Source: Hydrogenophaga sp. PAMC20947 (lineage in GTDB: Bacteria; Pseudomonadota; Gammaproteobacteria; Burkholderiales; Burkholderiaceae_C). From it: DNA of 64,000 nucleotides. How positions within the stretch are numbered: position 1 is the stretch's first letter; each line of letters opens with the position of its first letter. The stretch covers positions 186,001-250,000 of the forward strand of contig NZ_CP039252.1 in the NCBI RefSeq assembly GCF_004795855.1, read 5' to 3'. The notes below the pieces were generated by a model, which was not told the origin of the DNA, did no database searches, and saw only the letters and a program-made list of their open reading frames with translations. Shown piece after piece: positions 39,299 to 49,303 of this stretch. The position numbers were made by a program, and so were the translations under genes.

Positions 39299-39406
39299 TC
39301 AGCCCTTAATGGTGGTCGTGGTCTTAATGGAGATTGCGCGCTCAGCCGTCCCGGCCGTGTTGGCGGGGATGGTGGTGTTCAGGTTGAACGAATGGGCGGC
39401 AAACAT
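39299..39406 (-). CDS. Possible 35-residue leaderless micro-ORF
   Basis: An ATG at 39406 opens a 35-codon frame (MFAAHSFNLNTTIPANTAGT at its start) ending in a Thr-rich, Lys-containing tail. The reverse strand carries TACAAT at 39419-39414, 7 bp ahead of the ATG, which would make the mRNA leaderless or nearly so; there is no ribosome-binding sequence. It sits between leuB and asd and ahead of a terminator-like hairpin. I recognise no family. It may be a real small protein, a leader peptide or chance. Confidence 0.3.
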   Translation of the reverse strand: MFAAHSFNLNTTIPANTAGTAERAISIKTTTTIKG

Positions 39407-39413
39407 GGTTTTA

Positions 39414-39419
39414 GATTGT
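39414..39419 (-). promoter_or_regulatory. Candidate -10 box for the micro-ORF / asd
   Basis: TACAAT on the reverse strand, 7 bp before the micro-ORF ATG. No clear -35 hexamer. It could also serve asd if the downstream hairpin is read through. Confidence 0.35.
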
Positions 39420-39586
39420 AGCGGACGCGGACTTGTGGGTGGCTTACAAGGCGGGGTCGGCAGGGACACTGGCTGTACGGCAGGTTGGTCGTTTGGCAAG
39501 TCGTTGGTGAGCGGGGGGGTTGCAAATAACAATGGCAACCCGAACAGGCTGCCATTGTTGCTGACGGAGGGCGTTCGCTCAGGCCA

Positions 39587-40657
39587 TCAAGCCAATGCCT
39601 GGACCACTGCGTCGCCCATTTGCGCGGTGCCTACCTTGGTGGTGCCTTCGCTGTAGATGTCCGGCGTGCGCAAGCCCTGGGTCAACACAGTTTGCACGGC
39701 CGCTTCGATGCGCAGAGCAGCGGCTTCCTGGTTGAGGCTGAAACGCAACATCATGGCGGCGCTCAGGATGGTGGCCAGAGGGTTGGCCACGCCTTTGCCG
39801 GCGATGTCGGGCGCGCTGCCGTGGCTCGGCTCGTAGAGGCCTTGACCTTTGCTGTTCAAACTGGCCGAAGGCAGCATGCCGATGGAGCCGGTGAGCATGG
39901 AGGCTTCGTCGCTCAGGATGTCGCCGAACATGTTGCCGGTGACGACCACGTCAAATGCTTTGGGCGCTTTGACGAGTTGCATGGCGGCGTTGTCCACGTA
40001 CATGTGTTGGAGTTCCACATCGGGGTACTCGGCGTGCACTTCGGTGACCACGTCTTTCCAGAACTGGAAGGTTTCCAGCACGTTGGCTTTGTCGACGCTG
40101 GTGACCTTTTTGTTGCGCTTGCGCGCGGCCTGGAAGGCGACGTGGGCGATGCGCTCGATTTCCGGCTTGGAGTAGCGCATGGTGTCGAAGGCTTCCTCGG
40201 CACCTGGGAAATGCCCATCGGTGGCGATGCGGCGACCGCGGGGCTGTCCAAAGTAGATGTCACCTGTCAGCTCGCGGATGATGAGGATGTCCAGGCCCGC
40301 AATCAGCTCGGGTTTGAGGCTGGAGGCGTTGACCAGTTGCTCGTAGCAAATGGCGGGGCGGAAGTTGGCGAACAGACCCAGCTCTTTGCGCAGGCCGAGG
40401 ATGGCTTGCTCAGGACGCAGGGGGCGGTCGAGCTTGTCGTACTTCCAGTCGCCCACGGCGCCGAACAGGATGGCGTCGGATTCTTTGGCGAGCTTGAGCG
40501 TGGCTGGAGGCAGCGGATGGCCGTGGGCATCATAGGCAGCGCCGCCGACAAGGGCCGACTCCATTTCGAATTTGAGACCGAGCGCGTCGAGCACTTTGAC
40601 GGCTTCGGCGACGATTTCGGTGCCGATGCCGTCACCGGGGAGAACTGCGATTTTCAT
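39587..40657 (-). CDS. leuB: 3-isopropylmalate dehydrogenase
   Basis: NAD-dependent oxidative decarboxylation step of leucine synthesis. The 356-residue protein has [15 protein letters not shown] at the N terminus, [14 protein letters not shown] (about 140), catalytic Tyr in [13 protein letters not shown] and Lys in [12 protein letters not shown], and the Asp cluster in [15 protein letters not shown]. It is the last leu gene; a 132-bp gap with a palindromic repeat separates it from leuD. Confidence 0.97.
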   Translation of the reverse strand: MKIAVLPGDGIGTEIVAEAVKVLDALGLKFEMESALVGGAAYDAHGHPLPPATLKLAKESDAILFGAVGDWKYDKLDRPLRPEQAILGLRKELGLFANFRPAICYEQLVNASSLKPELIAGLDILIIRELTGDIYFGQPRGRRIATDGHFPGAEEAFDTMRYSKPEIERIAHVAFQAARKRNKKVTSVDKANVLETFQFWKDVVTEVHAEYPDVELQHMYVDNAAMQLVKAPKAFDVVVTGNMFGDILSDEASMLTGSIGMLPSASLNSKGQGLYEPSHGSAPDIAGKGVANPLATILSAAMMLRFSLNQEAAALRIEAAVQTVLTQGLRTPDIYSEGTTKVGTAQMGDAVVQALA

Positions 40658-40716
40658 GATTTTTTGGGCGTTTGTGAGGAGGTTTCAGAATCGATGGCTT
40701 TTACCAAGGTTGCCGT

Positions 40717-40789
40717 GGGACCGGCTTTGCCGGACCACCAGCAACGCCCCCTTGAAGGGGTGACGCGCTGAAAGCGCTGCGCAGGGGTG
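40717..40789. repeat. Intergenic palindromic repeat, family 2, copy 1
   Basis: About 73 bp immediately after the leuD stop codon (stop TAA at 40792-40790). It holds the small palindromes CCGGCTTTGCCGG and CCCCTTGAAGGGG. A diverged copy follows the sdhA stop at 46408-46470 in the same orientation. It lies inside an operon, so it may modulate mRNA stability or read-through rather than terminate. Confidence 0.65.
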
Positions 40790-41434
40790 TTACATCGAAT
40801 GCGCGAGCCAAGGCTTCTTGGCCAGTCGCTCTGTTTCAAACGCGGCGATCTTGTCCTTGTGCTTCAGGGTAAGGCCGATATCGTCCAGGCCGTTGAGCAG
40901 GCAGTACTTGCGGAAGGTTTCTACTTCAAAAGGAATTTCTTCGCCCTGGGCTTTGATGATCAGTTGGCGTTCCAGATCGATGGTGAGCTGGTAGCCGGGG
41001 AAGGCGGCGACTTCGTCGAAGAGTTGAGCCACCTGGGCTTCAGGCAAGACGATGGGCAGGATGCCGTTCTTGAAGCAGTTGTTGAAGAAAATATCGGCGT
41101 AACTCGGCGCGATCAGCGCGCGAAAGCCGTATTGCTCGATGGCCCAGGGCGCATGTTCGCGGCTGGAGCCGCAGCCGAAGTTTTTGCGGGCCAGCAAGAC
41201 CGAAGCCCCCGCGTAGCGTGGCTGGTTGAGTACGAAATCGGGATTGGGCTTGCGCTTCGTGATGTCTTCGCCGGGCTCGCCTTTGTCGAGGTAGCGCCAT
41301 GCGTCAAACAGGTTGGGGCCGAAACCGGTCTTGCGAATGGACTTCAGAAACTGCTTGGGAATGATGGCGTCGGTGTCGACGTTTTCGCGGTCCATGGGGG
41401 CGACCACGCCCTTGATGGTGGTGAACTTGTTCAT
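40790..41434 (-). CDS. leuD: 3-isopropylmalate dehydratase small subunit
   Basis: Swivel-domain subunit of isopropylmalate isomerase, with LeuC. The 214-residue protein has [20 protein letters not shown], then [15 protein letters not shown] (substrate-binding Gly-Ser-Ser-Arg) and [16 protein letters not shown]. Starts 17 bp after leuC. Confidence 0.97.
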   Translation of the reverse strand: MNKFTTIKGVVAPMDRENVDTDAIIPKQFLKSIRKTGFGPNLFDAWRYLDKGEPGEDITKRKPNPDFVLNQPRYAGASVLLARKNFGCGSSREHAPWAIEQYGFRALIAPSYADIFFNNCFKNGILPIVLPEAQVAQLFDEVAAFPGYQLTIDLERQLIIKAQGEEIPFEVETFRKYCLLNGLDDIGLTLKHKDKIAAFETERLAKKPWLAHSM

Positions 41435-41451
41435 GTTGGGTTTTCCTTCGT

Positions 41452-42873
41452 TCAGACGAACTGGCGCACGTCAACAAAATGGCCGTGCACAGCGGCGGCG
41501 GCGGCCATGGCGGGCGAGACGAGGTGGGTGCGACCACCCGCGCCTTGGCGGCCTTCGAAGTTTCGGTTGCTGGTGGAGGCGCAGCGCTCGCCGGGTTCCA
41601 GCCTGTCGGCGTTCATGGCCAGGCACATGGAACAACCAGGTTCCCGCCATTCAAAACCAGCGGCTTTGAAAATTTCGTGCAAGCCTTCACGCTCGGCCTG
41701 TTCTTTCACCAAGCCCGAGCCGGGAACGACCATGGCCAGCTTCACGTTCTTGGCCACCTTCTGCCCCAGCTTTTTCACGATGGCCGCGGCCTCGCGCATG
41801 TCTTCGATGCGGCTGTTGGTGCAGGACCCGATGAACACCTTGTCGACAAAAATGTCGTTGAGGGCTTTGCCGGGTTCCAGCGCCATATAGGTGAGCGCGC
41901 GTTCGATGGCGCTGCGCTTGTTGCTGTCCTTTTCTTTTTCAGGATCGGGTACGCGGGCATCGACCCCCAGGACCATTTCGGGCGAGGTGCCCCAGGTGAC
42001 CTGCGGCACGATCTGGCCCGCGTCAAGTTCAACAACGGCATCGAATTGGGCGTCGGGATCCGACTGCAATCCCTTCCAGTAAGCCACGGCCTGGTCCCAC
42101 TCCACGCCGGTGGGTGAGAGGGGACGACCTTTGACATATTCAATGGTCTTTTCGTCCACCGCCACCAACCCGGCACGAGCGCCGCCTTCGATGGCCATGT
42201 TGCAGACCGTCATGCGGCCTTCGATGGACAGGGCGCGGATGGCGCTGCCGCCGAATTCGATGGTGTAACCGGTGCCGCCGGCGGTGCCGATTTTGCCGAT
42301 GATGGCGAGCACGATGTCTTTGGCGGTCACGCCTTTGGCGAGCTGGCCGTCGACCTTGATCAACATGTTCTTGGCTTTTTTGGCCAAGAGCGTTTGCGTG
42401 GCCATGACATGCTCGACTTCGCTGGTGCCGATGCCGTGAGCCAGTGCGCCGAAAGCGCCGTGGGTGGAGGTGTGGCTGTCGCCGCAGACCACGGTCATGC
42501 CGGGCAGGGTGGCGCCGTTCTCGGGCCCGATCACGTGCACGATGCCCTGGCGCTTGGACATGAAGGGGAAAAACGCCGCAGCGCCAAACTCGGCGATGTT
42601 TTTGTCCAGCGTGATGATCTGTTCTTTGCTGACGGGATCGGTGATGCCGTCGTAGCCCAGCTCCCAGCCCGTGGTGGGCGTGTTGTGGTCTGCGGTGGCA
42701 ACGATGGAGCTCACGCGCCAGACTTTGCGACCTGCCTCGCGCAGGCCTTCGAAGGCTTGCGGGCTGGTCACTTCGTGAACCAGGTGGCGATCGATGTAGA
42801 GCACCGATGTGCCGTCTTCTTCGGTGTGGACGACGTGTTCGTCCCAGATCTTGTCGTAAAGGGTGCGTCCCAT
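41452..42873 (-). CDS. leuC: 3-isopropylmalate dehydratase large subunit
   Basis: [4Fe-4S] aconitase-family subunit that isomerises 2- to 3-isopropylmalate. The 473-residue protein begins [15 protein letters not shown] and has [18 protein letters not shown] and three cluster Cys: one in [15 protein letters not shown] and two in [11 protein letters not shown]. It is preceded in the same direction by a LysR regulator 30 bp upstream, which could share its transcript. Confidence 0.97.
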   Translation of the reverse strand: MGRTLYDKIWDEHVVHTEEDGTSVLYIDRHLVHEVTSPQAFEGLREAGRKVWRVSSIVATADHNTPTTGWELGYDGITDPVSKEQIITLDKNIAEFGAAAFFPFMSKRQGIVHVIGPENGATLPGMTVVCGDSHTSTHGAFGALAHGIGTSEVEHVMATQTLLAKKAKNMLIKVDGQLAKGVTAKDIVLAIIGKIGTAGGTGYTIEFGGSAIRALSIEGRMTVCNMAIEGGARAGLVAVDEKTIEYVKGRPLSPTGVEWDQAVAYWKGLQSDPDAQFDAVVELDAGQIVPQVTWGTSPEMVLGVDARVPDPEKEKDSNKRSAIERALTYMALEPGKALNDIFVDKVFIGSCTNSRIEDMREAAAIVKKLGQKVAKNVKLAMVVPGSGLVKEQAEREGLHEIFKAAGFEWREPGCSMCLAMNADRLEPGERCASTSNRNFEGRQGAGGRTHLVSPAMAAAAAVHGHFVDVRQFV

Positions 42874-42903
42874 GGTGTTGGTTCCTTTGAGGTTGCGGAG
42901 ATT

Positions 42904-43854
42904 CTAGGGGGATGGAGTGGCTGCTGTGCTTTGGCCGGCCTGTTCGCTCAAGTGGCTCACCAGCAGGCGGGCGGTAACGGGCAGCGAGGAAAAATCGCGG
43001 GCAATCAGATTGATCTGGCGATGGGCCCATGCGTCGCTCAGCGGCACACAAACCAGATCGCCCACACCGTGCATGAGCTCGAATGCGCGTTGCGGCATGA
43101 GTCCGACGCCCAGTCCGTTGTGGATCATGCGGCACATGGCGTCCAGCCCAGTCACGCGGATGCGGAGGCGAATGCCTTTGCCAACTGCGGCAGCCGCAGC
43201 GTGCATGGCGAGAGAGATGGAGCTGTTGGCATGCAGGCCCACCTGATCCCATTCCAGGCTGTCAGAGAAGGCGATTGTCTGGCGATCGGCCAGCGGGTGA
43301 TGGCGGGGAACCACGAGAGCGAGTTGGTCCTGGCGGTAGGGGAGCGTTTGCAAACCGGTGGTTTGACCCGCAGCGCCCGTGTGGCAGATGCCCAGGTCGG
43401 CGGCGCCTTCGTGAACCGCGCGAAGTACTTCGTTGGAGAGATGTTCTTCCAGATCGATCTTGATTTGCTCATGAGCGCGAATGAAGGTGCCCAGGTCTTC
43501 CGGCAGGAATTGCACGATGGCGGAGATGTTGGCGTGCACCCGCACATGGCCGCGCACGCCATCGGCGTATTCGGAGAGTTCACCCTGCATCTTGTCGAGG
43601 CTGAACAGCACCGAGCGGGCGTGGTGCAGCAAACTTTGGCCGGCCGGCGTTGGCGTCGCGCCACGGGCCGTGCGGTAGAGCAGGCTACTGCCCACGGTGG
43701 ATTCGAGATCGGAGAGGCGTTTGCTCACCGCCGAAGTTGCCAGGAATTCTTGCTCAGCGGCCTTGCCGATGCTGCCACGCTCGCACACCGCCACAAAGAG
43801 CTGTAGCGAGGTGAGGTCGATGCGGCGGGTGAAACTGCGATCAGGTGCGTTCAT
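42904..43854 (-). CDS. LysR-family transcriptional regulator
   Basis: Protein of 316 residues with the LysR winged helix-turn-helix at the N terminus (LTSLQLFVAVCERGSIGKAA, then LATSAVSKRLSDLESTVG) and a periplasmic-binding-protein-like effector domain. It lies directly upstream of leuC in the same orientation rather than divergent, so it may not control leuCDB; its effector is unknown. Confidence 0.9.
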   Translation of the reverse strand: MNAPDRSFTRRIDLTSLQLFVAVCERGSIGKAAEQEFLATSAVSKRLSDLESTVGSSLLYRTARGATPTPAGQSLLHHARSVLFSLDKMQGELSEYADGVRGHVRVHANISAIVQFLPEDLGTFIRAHEQIKIDLEEHLSNEVLRAVHEGAADLGICHTGAAGQTTGLQTLPYRQDQLALVVPRHHPLADRQTIAFSDSLEWDQVGLHANSSISLAMHAAAAAVGKGIRLRIRVTGLDAMCRMIHNGLGVGLMPQRAFELMHGVGDLVCVPLSDAWAHRQINLIARDFSSLPVTARLLVSHLSEQAGQSTAATPSP

Positions 43855-43948
43855 GGGGGGCTCATCGTGTTTGGCGATGAGTTGGCTATTCTCGCCCTTG
43901 TAAGTGGATTTGTCCTTCGTGTTTCGCGATGGCCGTAGCCGTCAAAAG

Positions 43949-43980
43949 AAAACCCGCCTGGCAAATGCCAGACGGGTTTT
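43949..43980 (-). terminator. Terminator after gltA
   Basis: A 14-bp near-perfect palindrome (AAAACCCGcCTGGC / GCCAGaCGGGTTTT) with a 4-base loop lies 35 bp past the gltA stop. A-runs on both flanks make it able to work in either direction. Confidence 0.85.
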
Positions 43981-44014
43981 GAGCCGTGGTTGCGATCAGC
44001 TGATCGCAGAACGA

Positions 44015-45316
44015 TCAGCGGGGCTTGACGTCGCGGCGCTCGGAGCCGGTGAACAGCTGGCGTGGGCGGCCGATTTTGTACTCAGGGTCGCCGATCATTT
44101 CGTTGAGCTGGGCGATCCAGCCCACGGTGCGGGCCAAGGCGAACACGCCGGTGAACAAGTTCACTGGAATGCCGATGGCGCGTTGCACGATGCCGGAGTA
44201 GAAGTCGACGTTGGGGTAGAGCTTGCGGGAGACGAAGTAGTCGTCTTCCAGAGCGATCTTTTCCAGAGCCTTGGCGAGCTTGAACAGCGGATCGTTTTCC
44301 AGACCGAGTTCTTCCAGCACTTCATCGCAGGTTTCCTGCATGAGCTTGGCGCGGGGATCGTAGTTTTTGTAGACGCGGTGACCAAAACCCATCAGCTTGA
44401 CGCCGGAATTCTTGTCTTTCACCTTCTCCATGAACTCGCCCACTTTGGACAAGCCGCCTTGTGCCTGGATGTCTTCCAGCATGTTGAGACAGGCTTCGTT
44501 GGCGCCGCCGTGTGCGGGGCCCCACAGGCAAGCAACGCCAGCAGAGATGGCAGCGAATGGATTGGTGCCGGAGGAGGCACACAGACGCACCGTTGAGGTG
44601 GACGCGTTTTGCTCGTGGTCGGCGTGCAAGATGAAGATGCGGTCCAGCGCGCGTTCAATCACGGGATTGACCACGTATTCTTCGCAAGGCGTGCCGAACA
44701 TCATGCGCATGAAGTTGCCGGCGTAGCTGAGATTGTTCTGCGGGTACATGTAGGGCTGGCCCACCTTGTACTTGTAAGCCATGGCCACGAGCGTGGGCAT
44801 TTTGGCAATCAGGCGGATGGCCGCGATTTCGCGGTGTTCCGGATTGTTGATGTCGGTGCTGTCGTGGTAGAAGGCCGACATGCCGCCGACCAGACCGGTC
44901 AGGATGGCCATGGGGTGGGCATCACGGCGGAAGCCACGCAGGAAAAACTGCATCTGCTCGTTGACCATGGTGTGCTGGGCCACCAGCTTGTGGAAGTCAG
45001 CGGCTTCATTGGCATCGGGCAGGTCGCCCTTGAGCAGCAAATAGCAGGTGTCGAGGTAGTCGCAATGTGTGGCGAGCTGCTCGATCGGGTAGCCGCGGTA
45101 CAGCAACTCACCTTTGTCGCCATCGATGTAGGTAATGGCCGACTGGCAGGCGGCTGTTGAAAGGAAGCCGGGATCGTAGGTGAACATGCCGGTCTGGGCG
45201 TACAGCTTGCGGATGTCGACCACATCGGGGCCAATGCTGCCCGAGTACACCGGCATATCGACGCTGGGGCTGCCATTGGAGAATGACAGAGTGGCTTTGT
45301 TGTCTGCGAGTTTCAT
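44015..45316 (-). CDS. gltA: Citrate synthase (type II)
   Basis: First TCA-cycle step. The 433-residue hexameric-type enzyme has the catalytic His in [13 protein letters not shown] (about 270), [15 protein letters not shown] with the second His (about 311) and the Asp in [11 protein letters not shown] (about 368). It is the distal gene of sdhC-sdhD-sdhA-sdhB-sdhE-gltA, so most TCA oxidation capacity is transcribed as one unit, ending at the palindromic terminator. Confidence 0.97.
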   Translation of the reverse strand: MKLADNKATLSFSNGSPSVDMPVYSGSIGPDVVDIRKLYAQTGMFTYDPGFLSTAACQSAITYIDGDKGELLYRGYPIEQLATHCDYLDTCYLLLKGDLPDANEAADFHKLVAQHTMVNEQMQFFLRGFRRDAHPMAILTGLVGGMSAFYHDSTDINNPEHREIAAIRLIAKMPTLVAMAYKYKVGQPYMYPQNNLSYAGNFMRMMFGTPCEEYVVNPVIERALDRIFILHADHEQNASTSTVRLCASSGTNPFAAISAGVACLWGPAHGGANEACLNMLEDIQAQGGLSKVGEFMEKVKDKNSGVKLMGFGHRVYKNYDPRAKLMQETCDEVLEELGLENDPLFKLAKALEKIALEDDYFVSRKLYPNVDFYSGIVQRAIGIPVNLFTGVFALARTVGWIAQLNEMIGDPEYKIGRPRQLFTGSERRDVKPR

Positions 45317-45338
45317 GCGGGTTCCTTTAAAGGAGGTC

Positions 45339-45629
45339 TTATTGGGGAAGTCGGGCTGCGCGCAGCATGCCCAACACGTGCGTGATGTCTGCTTGGGCCA
45401 GTTCGTCCAGGGGTTGTTTTCTGCCGAGCAACAGATCCAGCAGGTCGTTGTCGGACAGATCCATTAAAACCCCCAGAGCTTCGGCTTGCCTGACGGTCAA
45501 GCTAGAAGCATGCCTGGCAAAAAACTTCTCGATGAACAGATCGTTTTCGAGCAGTCCACGACGGCAGCGCCAGCGCAGCTTGCTCAAGGCGCGTTCGTCG
45601 AGCAGGGCGTCACTGGTGATGGCGTTCAT
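45339..45629 (-). CDS. sdhE: Succinate dehydrogenase assembly factor SdhE
   Basis: Small protein needed for covalent FAD attachment to SdhA. The 96-residue helical protein has the signature [19 protein letters not shown] (Arg-Gly-x-x-Glu-x-Asp core, here RGLLEND). It sits between sdhB and gltA, a common arrangement. The E. coli partner gene ygfX is not adjacent; a YgfX-like gene is instead found before rpoE. Confidence 0.94.
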   Translation of the reverse strand: MNAITSDALLDERALSKLRWRCRRGLLENDLFIEKFFARHASSLTVRQAEALGVLMDLSDNDLLDLLLGRKQPLDELAQADITHVLGMLRAARLPQ

Positions 45630-45648
45630 GGTGATCTTTGTGCTGCAC

Positions 45649-46353
45649 TCAAATAGAGCGCATCACCATCATTTCTTTGATTTTGCCGATGGCTTTGGTG
45701 GGGTTGAGTCCCTTGGGGCACACATCGACACAGTTCATGATGGTGTGGCAACGGAAGAGGCGGTAAGGGTCTTCAAGGTTGTCCAGGCGCTCGCTCGTGG
45801 CCTGATCCCGGCTGTCAGCAATGAAGCGATAGGCCTGCAGCAAGCCGGCGGGCCCAACGAACTTGTCGGGATTCCACCAGAAGCTGGGGCAGGCGGTGGA
45901 GCAGCTGGCGCACAGAATGCACTCGTACAGGCCGTTGAGCTCGTCGCGCTCTTCCGGGCTTTGCAGGCGCTCGGTGCGGGGCGGTGGATCGTTGTTGATC
46001 AGGTAGGGTTTGATGCTGTTGTATTGCTTGAAGAACAGCGTCATGTCCACGATCAGGTCGCGCACCACCGGCAGGCCGGGCAGGGGCTTGAGTGTGATCA
46101 CGCCAGGCAGCGTATTCATATTGGTCAAGCAGGCCAGACCATTTTTGCCGTTGATGTTCATGGCGTCCGAGCCGCAAACGCCTTCACGGCACGAGCGGCG
46201 GAACGAGATGGAGGGGTCGACCTTCTTGAGTTTGCCGAGGGCGTCAAGCAGCATGCGTTCGTCGCCATCGAGTTCAACCTCGATGGTTTGCATGTACGGC
46301 TTGGCGTCTTTTTCCGGGTCGTAGCGGTAGATCTTGAATGTGCGAAGTGCCAT
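45649..46353 (-). CDS. sdhB: Succinate dehydrogenase iron-sulfur subunit
   Basis: Carries three Fe-S clusters that pass electrons from FAD to quinone. The 234-residue protein has the [2Fe-2S] motif SCREGVCGSDAMNINGKNGLAC, then ECILCASCSTACPSFWW and CHTIMNCVDVCPKGLNP for the [4Fe-4S] and [3Fe-4S] centres. ATG 46353 begins the usual MALRTFKIYRYDP; the frame extends upstream into a repeat and is not used. Confidence 0.97.
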   Translation of the reverse strand: MALRTFKIYRYDPEKDAKPYMQTIEVELDGDERMLLDALGKLKKVDPSISFRRSCREGVCGSDAMNINGKNGLACLTNMNTLPGVITLKPLPGLPVVRDLIVDMTLFFKQYNSIKPYLINNDPPPRTERLQSPEERDELNGLYECILCASCSTACPSFWWNPDKFVGPAGLLQAYRFIADSRDQATSERLDNLEDPYRLFRCHTIMNCVDVCPKGLNPTKAIGKIKEMMVMRSI

Positions 46354-46407
46354 GGTGTGATCCTGCAATAGGTGAACGGCTGGGCGTTTTTGCTCAAGGG
46401 CGCCGCG

Positions 46408-46470
46408 GAACTGGCTTTGCCAGGCCACTAGCGCCGCCCCTTGAGGGGTGCGCCGCGGGCGCGCGGGGTG
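46408..46470. repeat. Intergenic palindromic repeat, family 2, copy 2
   Basis: About 63 bp directly after the sdhA stop (TAA 46474-46472). It holds CTGGCTTTGCCAG and CCCCTTGAGGGG and aligns with copy 1 at 40717-40789, including the GGGGTG end abutting the stop codon. It lies between sdhA and sdhB inside the operon. Confidence 0.65.
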
Positions 46471-46471
46471 T

Positions 46472-48277
46472 TTAAAAAGTTCTAACCTTCGGGGGCACCG
46501 ACTCTACGGTCAGAGGCTTCAGATTGACTGGCTTGTAGGACAGGCTGTTGCTCGCGCTGTCCCACAAGGTGTGTTTCATCCACTCTTTGTCGTTGCGACC
46601 CAGCGGGAACTCGGCATCGTCGGCCGGGCGCTCGTAGTCGTTTACCGTGTGGGCGCCACGGCATTCTTTGCGGGCTGCGGCCGACGTCATGGTGGCTTGG
46701 GCGGCTTCCATCAGGTTGTCGACTTCCAGCGCTTCAATGCGCGCGGTGTTGAACACCTTGGATTTGTCTTTCAACGTGATATTGGCCACGCGCTCACGCA
46801 GGGCGTTGATCTTGACCACGCCTTCGTCCAGGATGGCCTGGGTGCGGAACACGCCCGCGTGCTGTTGCATCGCGGCGCGCATGTCGTTGGCCACGTCTTG
46901 CGCGTATTCGCCGTCGGTCGAGTTGTCCAGGCGAGCCAGGCGAGCCAGGGTTTTGTCGGCGGCGTCGGTGGGCAGCGGCTTGTGGTTGACGGCTTTGTCG
47001 TTGTGTTCAACGATATGGTTGCCGGCCGCGCGGCCAAACACGAGCAGGTCGAGCAGCGAGTTGGTGCCCAGGCGGTTGGCGCCGTGCACGCTCACGCAAG
47101 CGCACTCACCCACGGCGTAGAGGCCGTTGACGACTTTTTGGGCACCCTGGCCGTCAGGGGCGACGACCTGGCCATTGATGTTGGTGGGAATACCACCCAT
47201 CTGGTAGTGGATGGTGGGCACCACAGGAATGGGCTCGCGGGTGATGTCGACGTTGGCGAAGTTGACGCCAATCTCATACACCGATGGCAGGCGCTTGTGA
47301 ATGGTGTCGGCACCCAGGTGATCCAGCTTCATGAAGATGTAGTCTTTGTTGGGACCACAGCCACGGCCTTCCTTGATTTCCTGGTCCATGCAGCGCGACA
47401 CAAAATCGCGCGGCGCCAGGTCTTTCAAGGTGGGCGCGTAACGCTCCATGAAGCGCTCGCCTTCGCTGTTGAGCAGAATGGCGCCTTCGCCGCGGCAGCC
47501 CTCGGTCAGCAACACGCCCGCGCCAGCCACGCCGGTGGGGTGAAATTGCCAGAACTCCATGTCTTGCAGCGGGAGGCCAGCGCGGGCGGCCATGCCCAGG
47601 CCGTCGCCGGTGTTGATGAAGGCGTTGGTGGACGCACCAAAGATGCGGCCTGCGCCGCCGGTGGCTAGCAAGGTTTGCTTGGCTTCCAGTATGTAGGTTT
47701 CGCCGGTTTCCATTTCCAGCGCGGTCACGCCCAACACGTCGCCATCGGCGTCGCGAATCAGGTCAAGCGCCATCCATTCCACGAAGAACGTGGTCTTGGC
47801 TTCAACGTTTTGCTGGTACAGCGTGTGCAGCATGGCGTGGCCGGTGCGGTCGGCTGCGGCGCAGGCGCGTTGCACGGGCTTTTCGCCGTAATTGGCGGTG
47901 TGGCCGCCAAAGGGGCGCTGGTAAATCGTGCCGTCGGGATTGCGGTCGAACGGCATGCCGAAGTGTTCCAGCTCGTACACCACTTTCGGCGCTTCACGGC
48001 ACATGAATTCGATGGCGTCTTGGTCGCCCAGCCAGTCGGAACCCTTGATGGTGTCGTAAAAATGGTAGTGCCAGTTGTCTTCGCTCATGTTGCCCAGCGA
48101 CGCGGACACACCACCTTGCGCGGCAACCGTGTGCGAGCGGGTGGGGAACACCTTGGACAATACGGCCACTTTCAGGCCGGCACGGGCGAGTTGCAGCGAG
48201 GCGCGCATGCCGGAGCCGCCGGCACCAATGATCACGACGTCAAATTGACGCTTGGGGAGATTTGCGGTTGCGGTCAT
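46472..48277 (-). CDS. sdhA: Succinate dehydrogenase flavoprotein subunit
   Basis: Catalytic subunit oxidising succinate to fumarate with covalent FAD. The 601-residue protein has the FAD loop VIIGAGGSGMRASLQLARAG, the flavinylated His in PTRSHTVAAQGGVSA (about 46), and substrate-binding motifs HPTGVAGAGVL and the active-site Arg in NRLGTNSLLDLLVFG region. ATG 48277 starts the usual MTATANLPKRQFDV; it begins 5 bp after sdhD. SdhE encoded downstream is its maturation factor. Confidence 0.97.
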   Translation of the reverse strand: MTATANLPKRQFDVVIIGAGGSGMRASLQLARAGLKVAVLSKVFPTRSHTVAAQGGVSASLGNMSEDNWHYHFYDTIKGSDWLGDQDAIEFMCREAPKVVYELEHFGMPFDRNPDGTIYQRPFGGHTANYGEKPVQRACAAADRTGHAMLHTLYQQNVEAKTTFFVEWMALDLIRDADGDVLGVTALEMETGETYILEAKQTLLATGGAGRIFGASTNAFINTGDGLGMAARAGLPLQDMEFWQFHPTGVAGAGVLLTEGCRGEGAILLNSEGERFMERYAPTLKDLAPRDFVSRCMDQEIKEGRGCGPNKDYIFMKLDHLGADTIHKRLPSVYEIGVNFANVDITREPIPVVPTIHYQMGGIPTNINGQVVAPDGQGAQKVVNGLYAVGECACVSVHGANRLGTNSLLDLLVFGRAAGNHIVEHNDKAVNHKPLPTDAADKTLARLARLDNSTDGEYAQDVANDMRAAMQQHAGVFRTQAILDEGVVKINALRERVANITLKDKSKVFNTARIEALEVDNLMEAAQATMTSAAARKECRGAHTVNDYERPADDAEFPLGRNDKEWMKHTLWDSASNSLSYKPVNLKPLTVESVPPKVRTF

Positions 48278-48281
48278 GACT

Positions 48282-48647
48282 TCAGAGTCTCCAGAGAACT
48301 TGAACGGCCCAGCCCAGGCAGGCGGCGAGCCAGACGATGGTGAAAACGTGCAGCACGAGGCGGATACCTGCTGGCTTGACGTAGTCCATCCAGATGTTCC
48401 GCATGCCGACCCAGACGTGGTAAGCCAGTGCCACGAAGACGGCAAAGGTGAGGGTTTTCATCCACTGGCTGGCGAAGAGGCCAGCCCAGGATTCGTAGCC
48501 GATCGGCCCCGCCGTGAAGACCACCTTGGCGATCACGATCAGGGTGAGCGCCGTCATCAGCACGGCGGTGACGCGCTGGGCCAGCCAGTCGCGAGTGCCG
48601 TAGTGGGCGCCGGAGACGACGCGCTTGGTTCCGTAATTGGCGGGCAT
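48282..48647 (-). CDS. sdhD: Succinate dehydrogenase membrane anchor subunit
   Basis: Anchors SdhAB and helps bind heme b and quinone. The 121-residue protein has three hydrophobic helices (about 25-45, 60-82, 95-115) and the heme-ligand type His in AYHVWVGMRNIWMDYVKP (His about 77). A small hairpin (GGGTCAG / CTGACCC, 48676-48699) lies in the 56-bp gap after sdhC. Confidence 0.92.
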   Translation of the reverse strand: MPANYGTKRVVSGAHYGTRDWLAQRVTAVLMTALTLIVIAKVVFTAGPIGYESWAGLFASQWMKTLTFAVFVALAYHVWVGMRNIWMDYVKPAGIRLVLHVFTIVWLAACLGWAVQVLWRL

Positions 48648-48703
48648 GGTTTATTCCTTTTTTGGTATCAAGTTGGGGTCAGGGCTAAAGGGCTGACCCA
48701 CCA

Positions 48704-49135
48704 TCAATAAAGATTAAACAACTTGGCGCCCAGCACGAGGGTCAGCCCGATGCTCAGGACCAGTGTCACGATGGCAGTTGATTTACCGAACTCTTTCGTG
48801 ACCTTGTGGGTGGCGTCCATGTAGACGTGGCGCACACCTGCGATCAGGTGGTGTACGTACGCCCAGATGATGGCCAGCACCACCAGCTTGAACAACCAGC
48901 CAGGCACGAATCCCAGGCCAACTGAAAACGCTGCGGTGAACCGGTCGAACGAGATCTCGGAAGACACAGAAGTGTCGAACAGCCAGACGATGAGCGGCAG
49001 CAGCAGAAACATCAGCGCGCCGCTGGCACGGTGCAGGATCGAAACCCACGCCGCCGGTGTCATGCGGTAGGTGGTGAGGTCCTTGAAGGCGTTGATGTTG
49101 CGGAACTCAGGCCGCTTTTTGGTCATCTCGGTCAT
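48704..49135 (-). CDS. sdhC: Succinate dehydrogenase cytochrome b556 subunit
   Basis: First gene of the sdh operon. The 143-residue protein has the SdhC signature RPEFRNINAFKDLTTYRMTP... then SILHRASGALMFLLLPL (His in the family motif) and HHLIAGVRHVYMDATH with the heme ligand His. Three membrane helices. The 168 bp up to gntR should contain its promoter, but no clear consensus was seen. Confidence 0.94.
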   Translation of the reverse strand: MTEMTKKRPEFRNINAFKDLTTYRMTPAAWVSILHRASGALMFLLLPLIVWLFDTSVSSEISFDRFTAAFSVGLGFVPGWLFKLVVLAIIWAYVHHLIAGVRHVYMDATHKVTKEFGKSTAIVTLVLSIGLTLVLGAKLFNLY

Positions 49136-49303
49136 GTGATGGGGCTTTCTTCCGAAGTGGAGTCTTGAGGGAGAACGGATGTAACGCGCTGGTAACTCAT
49201 GCGAGCGGATCGCAAATTCTATTGCAACGCAGCATACCGGAGCCTGACAGGCTGGCGGTGACGAGGGGTTTTGGGTGATTTGAGGCCAGGGACTTGACGT
49301 GCA

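Noticed and set aside
48661..48700. A third copy of repeat family 1 (contains GGTATCA)
   Set aside because: Only seven bases agree; the internal blocks and the second inverted end are missing.
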